Assembly (NCBI GenBank): GCA_023846275.1
Contig: CM043877.1
Coordinates: forward strand, 9,903,107-9,967,106
Length of the DNA: 64,000 bases
Direction of reading: 5' to 3'
Source: Vanilla planifolia
Lineage: Eukaryota > Streptophyta > Magnoliopsida > Asparagales > Orchidaceae
The position numbers were made by a program, and so were the translations under genes. This document shows positions 1-12,600 of this stretch, piece after piece. How positions within the stretch are numbered: the stretch's first letter is position 1; each line of letters starts with the position of its first letter. Under the pieces are notes generated by a model, which was not told where the DNA came from, made no database searches, and worked only from the letters and a program-made list of their open reading frames with translations.

Positions 1-60
1 AATCTATTAACTCCACCATTTCCCCCTAACTCTTGTAACCCACCTCCCTCACCAACCCAA

Positions 61-357
61 CCGTTAGCTAGCAAACTTCTGCATCTCTTCCAAAGAGCTT
101 CACCTTTGACAAGCTCCTTTGGGGAGCTCTCACAAAATTATCCTCCAACTAGCTCACTCCTTTGGTGCAAGCTCCTCAACTAGAGCGAGGATCTCCTTTG
201 GCGTGAGCTCCTCCTCTAGCGATCTCTCTCATCTGACACAAGCTTCTCTTTCAACAAGTTCTATCCTCCATGGGCTCCCTTTTCCATCAAGCTCTTTTGA
301 AATGAGCTCTCTCCTCAATCATGCTACATCTCCTTTGACGAGCTCTCTCCTCCAATG
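61..357. repeat. Degenerate CTCC/GAGCTC-rich tandem repeat
   Basis: Imperfect units of about 35-50 bp recur here. Each carries variants of CTCCTTTGRCGAGCTC followed by CTCCTCCA. The block is richer in G+C than the surrounding AT-rich DNA and ends abruptly near 357. A 79-codon open frame crosses it, but its serine-rich product simply mirrors the repeat, so I do not call a gene. It looks like a decayed minisatellite; the left edge may continue outside the window. Confidence 0.5.
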
Positions 358-768
358 AATTAAGATATGGTTAATGGATTAAAAACAAAACACAAAACTA
401 GGTTAACTCATACATAATTGGGTTAACAAACAAACATAATCATTCTCCTAACCCATGCTAATCGAGTTATACAAACCCCAAGTGATTTAACATCACAATC
501 CAAACATAGCCTAGATACCTTTTATAGCATTGAAGGTCCAAGGTTTACAAATAATAAAAAGCTCTTCCAAAATTTAAATCCATCCTTCTCTAAATAATAA
601 GTAGAGAAGATAGGTAAAAAGTTAGTTATCTAGATTTAATCTCCCTTTGATACACTTTTAATGTTTTGGCCATATAGTATTACGTAACAGTTCATATCAG
701 ATGAAAGTCAATTTTCTGAAATATAGACTTTCATACTTGCAACTTTATATATATTTTTAATAACTTTG

Positions 769-951
769 GAATCTAGATTTATAATTTATAATCTTTTGAA
801 TGCAACTTAAAAATTTGGACTACATTTGAATTCAAAATTTTGAATTTTTTAATCCTACTTCACTAGATTTATAAGTTACAATTTTTTTAATGTAACTTAC
901 AGATTTTGATCAGATTTGAATTAAAAATTTTGAATTTTTGAATCTATTTCA
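769..951. repeat. Two-copy imperfect tandem repeat (~90 bp unit)
   Basis: Two adjacent segments, about 769-863 and 864-951, share the order TAGATTTATAA, a T-rich stretch, GTAACTTA or GCAACTTA, and AAAATTTTGAATTTTT. They are clearly related but have several mismatches and small indels, so the duplication is old. No coding sequence is associated. Confidence 0.5.
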
Positions 952-3364
952 CTATAACATTTATCTTAATTATCTCTAAAATCACTTTACTAAAGCCTTC
1001 TTGATTAGTTAAGTCATTCCATGTCTATAAAAGTGAAAATGTACTCTTGACTTCATAGTAATCTTAAGCTCTTTCTATTATACTCTCTTAGTTGTCCTTA
1101 TTTTTCTAGTGCTCAAGAGTTTACCAAGTTCTTAAGAAAGAGCTCTAATTGAGATTCTTTCTTTAGAGTCTAATAGTAAGGTTTCTTTCAATATTTTTCA
1201 TTTACAACTTAGTTTTCTTATATTCAGTCATTTTCTTATCTTTTTCTTTCCTTTTTATTCAAGCTTTAGGTCCATATTACTCTCATTCACTAAATATTTT
1301 AAATATTCACAATGTCTTATTTGACGCATAATTTTACAACTTAAAACATTGAGAGATTCATGTAATACATGCTATAAGGTTTTTTTTTTTGTGAATTTTT
1401 AAGAAGTATGTCATATTTCTTTTGAATTTTTCATAGTAAAACTTCCAAATTGTTAAGTCTTATCCTAAAGGCTATTTAAAGTTGTGTATGAACCCAACAT
1501 ATGAGTGCATCATGTTAGCCTTTAAAAAGTGGGTTGATCTTGAGCCTACAAAAATATCGAAATGTTTATTGTAATTAGTTTTTGCTTGGATAAGCCTAGG
1601 GTAGTGAAAACCTTCAAAAGAGTTAGGGCAAATTGGAGTAGGCTGAGGCATGGTGGTCAAAATAGCATAAAACCTTCTATTCTTTTTTATCTTTGTTTTT
1701 ACACCTCTAAATCAATTATACTTAAGCATGCCTTTGAAATTTTTTTTTTCACGTGAGATTTATAGTTTCTAACCCTTTGAATTTTTCACTCTTTTGAACA
1801 ATTGAATTTATAATATTCAAAATAACTTTTAACATTAACTCAACTAATTATTAGTTCATGTACTTTTTTACTTCTAATTTATTTTCCTCATTTTTCTCTA
1901 TCTTTTTGGAGTGTATTACAACTTCAAATACTTATTTTATATATTTATGTCATACCAAATTTTTAAGACAAGTATGGATCACCGTCTCCTTCTTTCTATT
2001 TTTTTATTACAATTTAATTTTCATACTCCAAAAATTACACCTTAATTCTTGCCAACCCTTTAGAGTACTTAATTTGAACCCTTCATTTGTATGTCATTGT
2101 TATGTACAAGTATTGCTTAATTTTTTTTTTACGAAAAATGTGATTTTTTTTATCTTATTTGTTTGTCTTTAACCATCTTCATACAACTCATAATAATAAA
2201 AAACAACTATATATTATAATCTTTTTCAAAATAAACTTCTTATTATTTCTTTTTCATAATTAGGAATTAAAAGGTTTAATTTAAAGAATCAACTTTCAAA
2301 ATAAATTTTAATATTTCTTTTTAGAAAAAAAATGATTCTTTTAAAATTCTAAAATACCCAATTCACTCCTTTCTTAAGTGTGCTTAGGACCAAAAAGTTG
2401 ATAATACTATTGTCACCTTCACCCATTTCCTTGATTGAATAATTCAATTAGGAATCAATCAATCTGAACAACATTGCCTGTGTTGCATCCAATTCCTTGG
2501 ATCCTAGATTTTATATAAATTGGACATTCTAAAGCTTGAGTGAGCTTGATTTTTGGATCATTAATTTGAGAATCATAATTGTGAATCATCAATCTATGCA
2601 TACCAACAATTGATCCTATGATCATAAGCCACTCCATCAAAAAAGAATCTCATTCTAATGAGCTAGATCATCACAAATGAAGTTGTTCCAATCCTTTTTG
2701 ATGTATTGATTCTCCACCTAAACTCTTAGCATTGTATATCCCATGACAAGAAAAAAGACCTTAACACTTGGTAAAGCATTGATCACACTCTCCTATTAAA
2801 AACAAACAAAAAGAACTTTTATTCTCAAAAGCTAGGATCACCTAGTTAATCATCTCCAACCTAATTGTGTAGGACCAAATGAGCATACCCAATTGAGAAA
2901 TCTAATTTATTCCTCTTTGACCAGAAAGGAGCCTCTAGAATCTACTTAGGAAATTTTGACTTTGTTGCAATCTTTCAACAAACAAGCTGTTAGAAAATAA
3001 AAATTTACCTTCTAAAGAGCAGAGAATGGAAATTTCCCTATTGGTTGACAAATCATTTTGTGAAGACAAACAATTATTAGTAAAGAGTGCATCAATTTCA
3101 TGCAACATGGCCTATCTAGAAAACTCCAACCCCCTATAATGAAAATTGATGAACTCATGAAATTAATATCAATTTCTAACTCAAGTTTTTTGAAAAAATA
3201 GATCATAAGTCTACAAGCATGACAACGAAAAGGTTTTTTTCATCATCGATGTCAGTATTTTCTACAACAAGGTAATGTCTCTTAAACTTGGGATGTAGCT
3301 ATTATATATTATAGGATAATTAACTTCATCTTCAATAATTAGATTAGTTAAAACATTAAAGCAT
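952..3364. other. AT-rich intergenic DNA, nothing recognised
   Basis: Low-complexity AT-rich sequence with only short chance open frames. I saw no conserved protein motif, RNA gene or clear repeat structure on either strand. Confidence 0.5.
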
Positions 3365-4160
3365 ATTGTAACACTCCAAGAGAATAAAGAATGATCATCA
3401 CGTGATGTCTTAAGAAAAGAATTATCAGATAAAAAGTTAGTGTGCAAGACTTCCAGAGGTCAAGGGATTTGTCGCACATCAACTATTGAGGAAGAGATCC
3501 TAATTTATATATGAGATATCATGGTCTTAAAATATTAAGACATTTTTTGAGAAAAAAACTTATATAAGTTCTAATGAGAGCTCTATGATTGAGCATGTTG
3601 AGATTAAAATAGTTTTGAGATGGATAATCATAAAAAAATGACTCATGTGTTAAAGGAAAAATCCACATGCATAGGGATAAGATAACCTAAAAAGATAATA
3701 CCTTAATATAATAAAATCGAAATAATACAATTTAGTATTAGAGCCAACTCTTTTATTAGCCTAATGTAATTCATGAACAAATCAAGTGGAAGTTAGTAGA
3801 CCTGTAATATTAAAAAAAGATAGGAAGTGATCTCTGACTGATGTCCTAAAAAAGAAATCACTAGACAAAGAGAAACTCTTATGCAAAACGTCTAAAGATA
3901 CAGTAATAAGTTGTCTTATATCGATTATTGAACGGGAGATCCTGATCTAATATGAGATATCACAATATTAAAATATAAAAACACTTTTTGAGAGCAAACA
4001 TATATGGAATCTCATGAGAATACTATGATTAAGCACGTTATGGTTCGAGTAATTAAGATGGTTGATAATGAAGGAAGGACCCTTGTGTGAAAGGCAAAGC
4101 CCATTTATATCAAAATAAGATAACTAAAGCAGACAAAATTCGATATATTGAAACCAGGAT
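3365..4160. repeat. Ancient tandem duplication (~400 bp unit)
   Basis: Segments about 3365-3745 and 3790-4160 share the same succession of landmarks. These include TGATGTC then A-rich, GGGAGATCCT or GAAGAGATCCT, ATGAGATATCA, a run ending in TTTTTGAGA, TATGATT then AGCA, and GATAAGATAACC or AATAAGATAACT. Divergence is heavy with many indels, so this is an old duplication, perhaps of an LTR-derived segment. It lies downstream (3' side) of the visible hydrolase exons and might sit in that gene's next intron. Confidence 0.45.
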
Positions 4161-5238
4161 GTTACATTTATGATGACAACACAATTTCCCTCAAGGAAGG
4201 AGGATTTCTTGACATGTGTTGTTCTTGTGGATGACATTATATGATCATCAATGATAAATTTTCGAGGATTGGGATTATCCAATCAAATTTTGCACCTTCA
4301 CTCACCCATCTTGCTTAAAGATCTAATTTCTAGAAAATATAATAGATGAAATATCAAGCAATCTTCTTATAACATAATAAAGCAACACTAATTATATCAA
4401 ATGTTACTTGCTCTCTGGCTGGACTCTCCATTTACAAGTAGATGGAATTCTAACAGGGCCCTCTTACATATAACTAAATAAGAAGTAGCAACCATAAACA
4501 ATAACTTATAAGATATAGTACTGAATAGAAAACAAAAAAAGGAATAAAAAAATTAAAGGATAAAATATTCATAGTACTCCTTTAAATATATGTAGGATAT
4601 GAATACTAAACACCACTAGAAAGAAAATAGAAAAGGAAATCATGGGATAAGTTGCTTGACTAGATCAGCAAAGATTTGAAAAAAATATTGTTCGTCACAA
4701 GCACATTCATTTCATTGCTCTAGGCTAGCATATAAAGAGAGGATAGTTCTCATTTTGGTAAATAGAAACTCAAAATCTATGTCAACTGAACGATGAATCA
4801 GGGATGTTATGGTTAATGAAAACTATACATGATACAAGGCACCACCAAAATTTGCTTGATGTTTGACAAAGGTAAATGTACTACTTAAAAAATATTACCT
4901 TTTTGGCATACCACCAAGTAAGACACAAGGCATGAACGGGCCTTTAGGTGTTACCTTCCCTGGCTAAACTCTTGATGCACTAGGGCATTAATAAGGTACA
5001 AATCGAATAAAATATAAATGCGATAATTTCATCGATTTTAATTCATACTTGAGCTCGTGCTACGTATTGTTAGTAAAAACACAGGAAAGAACCATCTAGA
5101 ATAATAAAACTCCAATAAAAGCATACATAAGAGGTGAAACAATCCACAAAACACGCTAAGTTTTATTCAGAAGACCAAATTTATTCTCAAACACAATAAT
5201 TAAGCCGTAAATAGAAAACAAAACGAACAAGAACAAAC

Positions 5239-5938
5239 CTTAAGTTCGTTCTTATGCTCTTGCAGAATCTTTGCAGCTCCCAGAAGCATCGCGACATGAG
5301 CATCATGCCCACAGGCATGCATCTTTCCAGGAACTTTACTCTTGTACTCCCATTCCACACTCTCCTGCACATCACTAAATACGATATTTGAAACAACCCA
5401 GCCAAAAGAACCTCAAAATTGTCAAGGAGTTTCCATAAACAAGGCCAGAAATTACTGAATTCCCACATGTCAAAAAAATGACGTCTAGCCTTTTAAGCAG
5501 TATTATGTTCATGGCATAGAAAGCCAATTTTAATTAAATCCCACACTATAAAAAACCAATCCATGAACAGACCTAAAATAGAACCCTAACCTGCAACGCC
5601 AGAGCATCCATATCGGCCCGCAAAGCCACGAACGGTGGCTTTCCGGTGCCAACAAAACCAACCACACCTGTGACGGCAATCGGGTGCTTGTAAGAAATTC
5701 CCATTCGATCCAGCTCCTTGCGGACGAGCTCGCTGGTCTGAAATTCCTCGTAGCCAAGCTCCGGATTCAAATGAATCCTCCTCCTTATGTCTACCATCCA
5801 TTCGAAAAACTCCGATTCCTTCGACATCTGGAGGAATCTTTCCGAACCAGAAACGCTTGCGCCAACCACAATCCCAGCGTGGGCACAGATAAAATGAACC
5901 AAAAAAAGTAGAAGATACCATCGAGAGGAAGAATCCAT
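5239..5938 (-). CDS. IAA-amino acid hydrolase ILR1-like, exons 1-2 only (5' part of gene)
   Basis: Peptidase M20D family enzyme that releases free auxin from IAA-amino acid conjugates, probably in the ER lumen. Exon 1 is 5591-5938 (116 codons) and exon 2 is 5239-5364 (42 codons). The intron begins CAG|GTTAGG and ends GTGCAG|GA, phase 0. The protein starts [19 protein letters not shown], a signal peptide. It then has the family N-terminal block with [14 protein letters not shown], the segment [13 protein letters not shown] across the end of exon 1, and the metal-ligand motif MHACGHDAH in exon 2, followed by LLGAAKIL. Exon 2 ends in a good donor, CTTAAG|GTTTGT. Family members are about 430-440 residues, so roughly 270 residues are missing. 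I found no FQPAEEG-type exon between 1 and 5238. The rest either lies beyond a >5.2-kb intron or is lost. Known from the family: the cysteine and histidines of this motif bind the metal. Inferred: the gene could be intact outside the window. Confidence 0.88.
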
Positions 5939-6060
5939 CGCGACGAAAAGGCGATGGTGAGACGAAGGGTAGAAGTTTTATGCAGGTCCGGTGTGGTTAG
6001 GAGGCAAGGCGACGGAGCTGTTCTCTGGTGATTTTCACGTGCTTAAAGCATCAGATGACC
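5939..6060 (-). promoter_or_regulatory. CpG-containing 5' flank of the ILR1-like gene
   Basis: The sequence just upstream of the hydrolase start keeps several CpG dinucleotides and is clearly richer in G+C than the AT-rich DNA that resumes at about 6060. This matches an unmethylated 5'UTR or core promoter. I could not fix a TATA box or transcription start with confidence. Confidence 0.3.
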
Positions 6061-7969
6061 TCATATATTTTAAAAACTCAAGGTACTTCAAATATTATAA
6101 ATTATATATACATCCAAATTTTAAATATGATTTTAAATATAAATTATTAATTTATTATTATTTTAATATTATTAATATTAAGTGATCAAGATGTAATTAA
6201 TTGATTAATGATTTCAATTAAGATTAATTAATGTTTAATAACACAATTGTGATGATTAAAATAAACTTAAGTTAATTGACTTAGCACACAAACGTCTTCA
6301 AATCAAATGCAAATATTATGATCATTTATGTAGCTTGAGTAGCGAAAGTTAAATATGATAAATCTTAGTGACTTAAATATTAAAATAATCAATTTAACAT
6401 ATTATTCAAAATAAGAAAATGAGTCAACAAACATGTTTGATTCCATCTTTCTTGAATGACATGCCCAACTAAACTTAAGATGAATAAAATGTCAATGTTT
6501 CAAGACAATGACCTGACATGCATTTCAACGTAAGAATGAAAGATAACAATTAGATTAATATATTAACAACAAATAACTCTTATAAGTTCTATAGGTTTAG
6601 TTATTTCTCCACAACCCACATAAGTCATTAGGTCAACACCACCAATTTTCAAATTAAGGCATAATTATAAGTATTGGATCTAATCTTATAGGATAGTTCA
6701 ATATCCATTGAACATATGATTGAATAGTTAATCAAACAATTTGATGCATTATTGAATAAAGATTCTTTTGCTAATTTTTTTTTCTTTAAATTCAAATTTG
6801 AACTAATGCATATTAACAATTTTGGCAAAATAAACCTCATGCATTTTATAATTAATGAAAATAAATTGTTTGGGAGTATAAATATTTTCAAGAGCTTAAT
6901 TTGATAGCTTATTGTAGCCATATTCAACTCTACATAATGTGTATTTTTAACTTTGATTAATCTAGGCATCATATAAATAATATACTCTATTTTTATTTGA
7001 AATCCATTGCATTAATTTAGGCTTTCAAATCTTATATCTCATGATAGGCATTAGGTTCAAGACCATCTCTATGTAATACTAAAGATGAATGACAAGTATG
7101 TAATAAGTGAATTCATATGATATTGCATATGTGTAGCTCTTGATAAAAACACAATAAACCTTAATTCAACTCTTAAAGCCTTTAGCCATGTTGATAATGC
7201 CTTCATAACAAAGCCATGTTGTCATTGAAGTTTCTCATTTACTATTCATTTCTTAGAGTTAATTTGATATCTTCTGTATGTCCTTTAACAACCTTTTTCC
7301 AAGCATAGTTTTGCATTCCAAGGATGATAATCATCACTTTTATCTACCTAAATTACTACATAAAAGCACATAATAGGTAGACCATCAAATCATCTAAATA
7401 AGTTACTTAAAAAGTTTATTATCATTAAAATCATATTTTATCTTTTGGGCTCATTGGTTCAATATTATAAAGAATGAAAAAAAATGATATTTTGAATATG
7501 GTCATCAATTTAGAACCAAGAAGGTTGTGAGGTGCATCATGTAAAGGGGTCTCCTCCAACCAATATGTAAGATGGCATTCATTCTTATTCAAGTTGTGAT
7601 TTAGAATTATCCTCGTCATCGCCATCTACTCCTCCTTCCATCTTGGATTCACTAACACATGCTTTGCACATTGCCAGTTTTGAGTCTCACCAAATTTTAC
7701 TTCTCATCTCATCGAACCAAGATGAATTGTGTTGATCAAGATCTCTAAAATCTAGTCATCGCACATAGTGCTTCTACCTTTTTTCGTGTGCTTGGGAAAA
7801 GTTCACCTCACGATTTCTCTTTCCTTATGTGGGCACAAATCATGCATCCTAACTATTTCAAATAGACTTAAGATTTTCTCTTATTTTGATCCCTCTTTAT
7901 ATCTCTCAACCATCATATCAATTCACATGAATCACACCTAATTGGTCATTAGTACTGAAATTATAAATA
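6061..7969. other. AT-rich intergenic DNA, nothing recognised
   Basis: Long AT-rich stretch. Open frames are short and have no recognisable motif. No repeat structure was obvious. Confidence 0.5.
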
Positions 7970-8650
7970 ATGATGTCTAAAAGAGGGGTGGGGTGAATTA
8001 TAAAAATTTGACTTAATTTGAATTCAATTTGATTTTAATCACAATTTACAATAATAATATAAATCATTTTCTTTCTCAAACAAATTTATCCAATTTAACT
8101 AATATCTAGTAGAGTTTTTTTCTTTCAAATATGCAATGTAAGATATTCTTTTATAAACAAAATTTGACTTAAATAACTTTATAATGAATGTCTTTTGATT
8201 TTCTTGATTACTTTTAATGGTTATGACTTTGGTAAGCAAGTTTTAAAAAAGATTGTTTGAGTTTTATAAATTATTATGTGCAACTATATGATAAACATTA
8301 ATAATCACAAATAAATAAAAGCAAAATGGCACATCAAATTCTGAAGTGGTTTGATAAAACCTTTGCATATATCTATTCCTAGCCAAATGGCTAGCTTCCA
8401 CTAAATTGCTCTTGTTTTGGGGCAACTAAGTAAGGTTAATCTAATATAACCACTCCCTTATTATCATAATCAAATAGAGATCATCTTAATACAAATCTAC
8501 TCATTTTTGTTACAACCAAATAAGGTTCAACCTAAAACAAGTATTCCCTCTTTTTATTGCAATCAAGTAGAAGTCAACCTCACTCAAAGAGTACATATTA
8601 TCTTATAATAAGATTATAACACTTGCCAAATGAAAACATACATAAATCAT
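7970..8650. repeat. Possible dispersed-repeat end with G-rich motif
   Basis: Starts with a G-rich run (AAGAGGGGTGGGGTGAATTA at 7980-7999) that stands out from its surroundings. About 300 bp later come repeated phrases on ATAAGGTTCAACCTAAAAC and similar, spaced about 60 bp apart in 8420-8590. G-rich runs followed by GTGAAT are common in plant interspersed repeats, so I read this as repeat-derived. The element class is not established. Confidence 0.3.
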
Positions 8651-9299
8651 GTACTATTCAATTGAGCAAATATATGACATAATGCCTAAAATGATCTAAA
8701 AAGAATTTATCAAGTAATATGAGAATGTCTAATGCAATAATTGAAAGAATGTTGCTATTAAAGCTTGGATGAGGCAACAACACAATAAAGAAAATTCATT
8801 ATGAGCAAAACAACCTACAACCTTTATTCTTCTTTCTCTTATAAATGTTTTGTAACAAGATTCATTAGCTTATTATTTCACAAAACAACTATTTTTTATA
8901 TTGTATAACATCCTAGTGCAAATAAAGGTAAGTGCAACAACTAAAAATGCATTCTTGAAAAGCTCAAACTAGCTATTACGATTTAAGGATTTAGATTGTA
9001 TTAATATGTTAATAGGATTAGATCATCGAGTTACCTCAACCAATTCTCTATAAGTGAGAAATTTTGAAGGAGCCATGACATTAATGTTGGAGTCATAAGC
9101 TTTCTAAAACATACAATATTTTTTTATCTTTAGTGGCCATCATCTTAAGAGCATATTTTGCTAAAACAAAAAAAAAACTTATTTTTATTGTTATACACAT
9201 ATGAGCCAACTTATTAAGTCCATCTTATATCTTATCTAATCAAGATCTCAACTATAACTTTATTAAATTATAAGAAAATCTATAATTGAGAAAACAAAT

Positions 9300-9600
9300 C
9301 AATGGGACGCAAAATGACAAAAATTTTGGAGCGACACAAGGCAGAGAGAACTGCGCATGCGGAGGCTCCTTACATATGCATCATAACACGTGCAATAACA
9401 TGCAAGTCATGTGGCCACAAGTCAAGGCACTAGCATGTGCATGATCGAGTGGGATCGTCACATGTGCAAGACATGCACTCAAGCATGGCACCTACTCTAG
9501 TATGTGGTCCACATGTGAGATCTATGCATACAACTGGACACTATTTGCATGTGTGAATAGTGCCTTCATGCACAATAGTGTCAATGGCATAGTCATCATC
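9300..9600. repeat. CATG/ATGC-dense block
   Basis: A 300-bp island of higher G+C inside AT-rich DNA, with very frequent CATG, ACATGTG, GCATGTG and TGCATG words. CATGCA or its complement occurs at least five times (about 9399, 9439, 9471, 9545 and 9567), and there is an ACACGTG near 9388. It has no open frame worth calling. It may be a decayed tandem repeat; the word set overlaps RY-type (CATGCA) and E/G-box-like elements, but function is not shown. Confidence 0.35.
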
Positions 9601-12600
9601 CTTGCAACGTAGATTTTGTGATGATTTATTTTTTTTGTCAAAACTTTATGTATCATATGAAAGATAAGATAATATATATTTTGAAATAAAATATTATATC
9701 TAAATATCTATATAAAAGAAAAAGAAAGGTGAAGGCATTTTATTTTTTTGTGACAAAAAATCTTTTCTCTTTCTTTCTTAGTTCTTCATCATTCATTCAC
9801 TTCAATTTCATTATTGTGACTCAAAAATAATGTCTAGTGTTGAGAGCTCAAAGCAAGGTGTCTTGTAGATAAATCATTATCACTAACAAATACAAGGATA
9901 TATCAATGTTTATAAGATTTACAAATCTCTTATCATGAAATCTTCACATTTGACTTATTATCAAGTCTTAATATGTTATATAATATCTACCATTTTCTAG
10001 CAACATCACTTAGTAGCAATATTCCAAATGACACCTTCTTGATCTCTAGGCACATCATGCCCTCACACAACATCTCCATGTTTGCCAACTAGTCCACAAC
10101 TTGCATTAGGACAAACTTCAAAGAAATGTGATGAATGCAAATTGTGCATTTACTTCAAAAATTTATCAGGTTCACATCTTTTATCCTATCTATGTAAAGA
10201 AGTTGGGAAAATTTTCCTCATTAACAAAATTAAATTAATTATCTTTTTTTGAAATAAATCTCACCCAAATTTGGGCTTTTTGTATGTCTCTTATCTTTAT
10301 TTTGCAAGTTGATTCTTTAATTTGATTTTTTAGAAAATCCATTCTATCATATAATAACTTTGGTATATATTTTATTACATTTTAATCACTATATAAACAT
10401 GTAGTAATTCTCATTACTTGACATAAAAGCACTATATATATATATGATTCCTTACTATGACTATCTACCCTACTCACATTGGCCTATAATAAGTATCTCA
10501 ACCATTATGATACTAATGTTGTGATGTTAGTCTTAAGATATTCACAAATGTTACATAAATTTAGTATCACTATTTAATTCTATATGTATACATACTAAAA
10601 CTTTTCTTTTCTTTCACATTCATTTTACAATGTATTTTAAATCTCATCATCAGAGTAATGTATAATAATAATAGAATTAAAGCATAATAAGTTATACAAA
10701 TATCGTCTCCATATAATTTGGAGTTATTAAAAAGTATTAGAATATTTCATAATAATATAGCAATCATAGTTCCAAAAATTATACATAATGTCTCATTCTC
10801 TTCCCCCTTAATATCCTATTTTGTGAACAATTTTTTACTTACAACATGTTAATCAATATAACTTGAGCCATCATAAAAAATTAATAAGAAAAACTAACAC
10901 AAACATTATATGTAAGGTCTACATCTTGGGTCTATAATGTTAGTATTATATTTTATCAATCACATGTTATAGTATGCTATATAAAAAATAAGCATGCTCA
11001 TATAAGTTTAATACTTATTCTATTATCATGTGACTTTCTACTTACCCTTATTTGTCTCGAGCATTTTTTGACTCTTTACAACATGACTTATTAGCTAACT
11101 TAGGCATTTTACAACCCTTATAGTATTCACCTTTATGTGACTCATCATCACTCAGGATATTTACATGGTTCAACACCACTTAAGTTATATTATATATTTA
11201 CATAACTCATTATCTCCCAAGTTTATTACACCTTTATATAACTCATTACACTTAGAATATATTATTTATATTACTTGCACACATGGTAAACATATATATG
11301 TATTATCTTAACTTTTTTTTTCATAACATTTTGCCTTATTCTTAAGCAAGTACTATTCATGTTATATGAGACTATCATGCTTATAACATCATACATCATT
11401 TATCTCTAAATTAACATAGAGATCATGTTAAAGACAAGTACATAAAAAATACATCATAACACCAATCTCATTATTAAAGATTTAAATATTTAATTCCTTT
11501 ATTTCTCTTTCATTTTTTATAATTACATGCAAAGCATAGCATCACTTTTTATTAATTTATTTAATATACAATATACTCTATTGTACCATTATTATTTATT
11601 CCTTACTTTTAATTACATCATTTAAGTTCCAATTAACCCATCAAACTTAAAAAATCTTACTTTGATCAAATTTTCCAATGACCCATCATATAATTCTATC
11701 TTATTCATCAACATTTGATAGACCTTAAACTCTTATCATTACTCCAAATGACCTTCCATCTAATTGCTCTAAATCCTTATTGGATTGTCTAGTCCCTCAA
11801 TCAAACCATTTGATCCCAATTGAATATTCATTAGCTCATTTAACTAACATGTGATAAAAACTCAAGACCTTTATTGTAAGAACTCTTTAATTACTTAACA
11901 CCCTTATTAGACTATTTAATAACCCATCAAGTAGTCATTAAATTATTTAATAAGTATTTGACAAAACTTTGTCTTCATTATTTTCTTTATTAAATCATAT
12001 GATCCATTGATTGTATCAAGTGATAAATACGTAAAGTGGTAAAATTTCTTGCAAGTAATGAAATCACATTCTCTATACTACTATATAAGTCCCAATAGCT
12101 CTACAACTCATATTATAAACTTTCCATTCTCATTCAACTTTATTGTATTCATAAAACACGGGTCTTCACAAATATCCATTGGAATCCTTTATACATTTCA
12201 AAGGAAAAATATCATAATTTGAAATCAAGATTTCTTACGTTATCTCCTTTAAATCAATCTCATTCTCCTAATTTGTGTGCAAATTCCCCTTCTTTACACA
12301 CCCATTTATTGGCATGAGATCTCAAGACTTTCCTTTCTTTTTACCTAATCAACACTTTTAAATATTATATATATTTATTTATTAAGGTTTAATATATCAC
12401 TTATCAAATGTAATATAGTTTAGAAGTTTCTAACAAGTTTTAGCATTTTATCTTATTATTGAACCACTTTCCATCTTAGTGAAATAATCATCACTAATGG
12501 CCATGTATTTAATATTAAATTGCTATCCAAAGTGGCTCATCATTAACCAAACAAATATTTTATCTAGCTAAAAATATCCTAAATAACTTAGGAGTATAAA

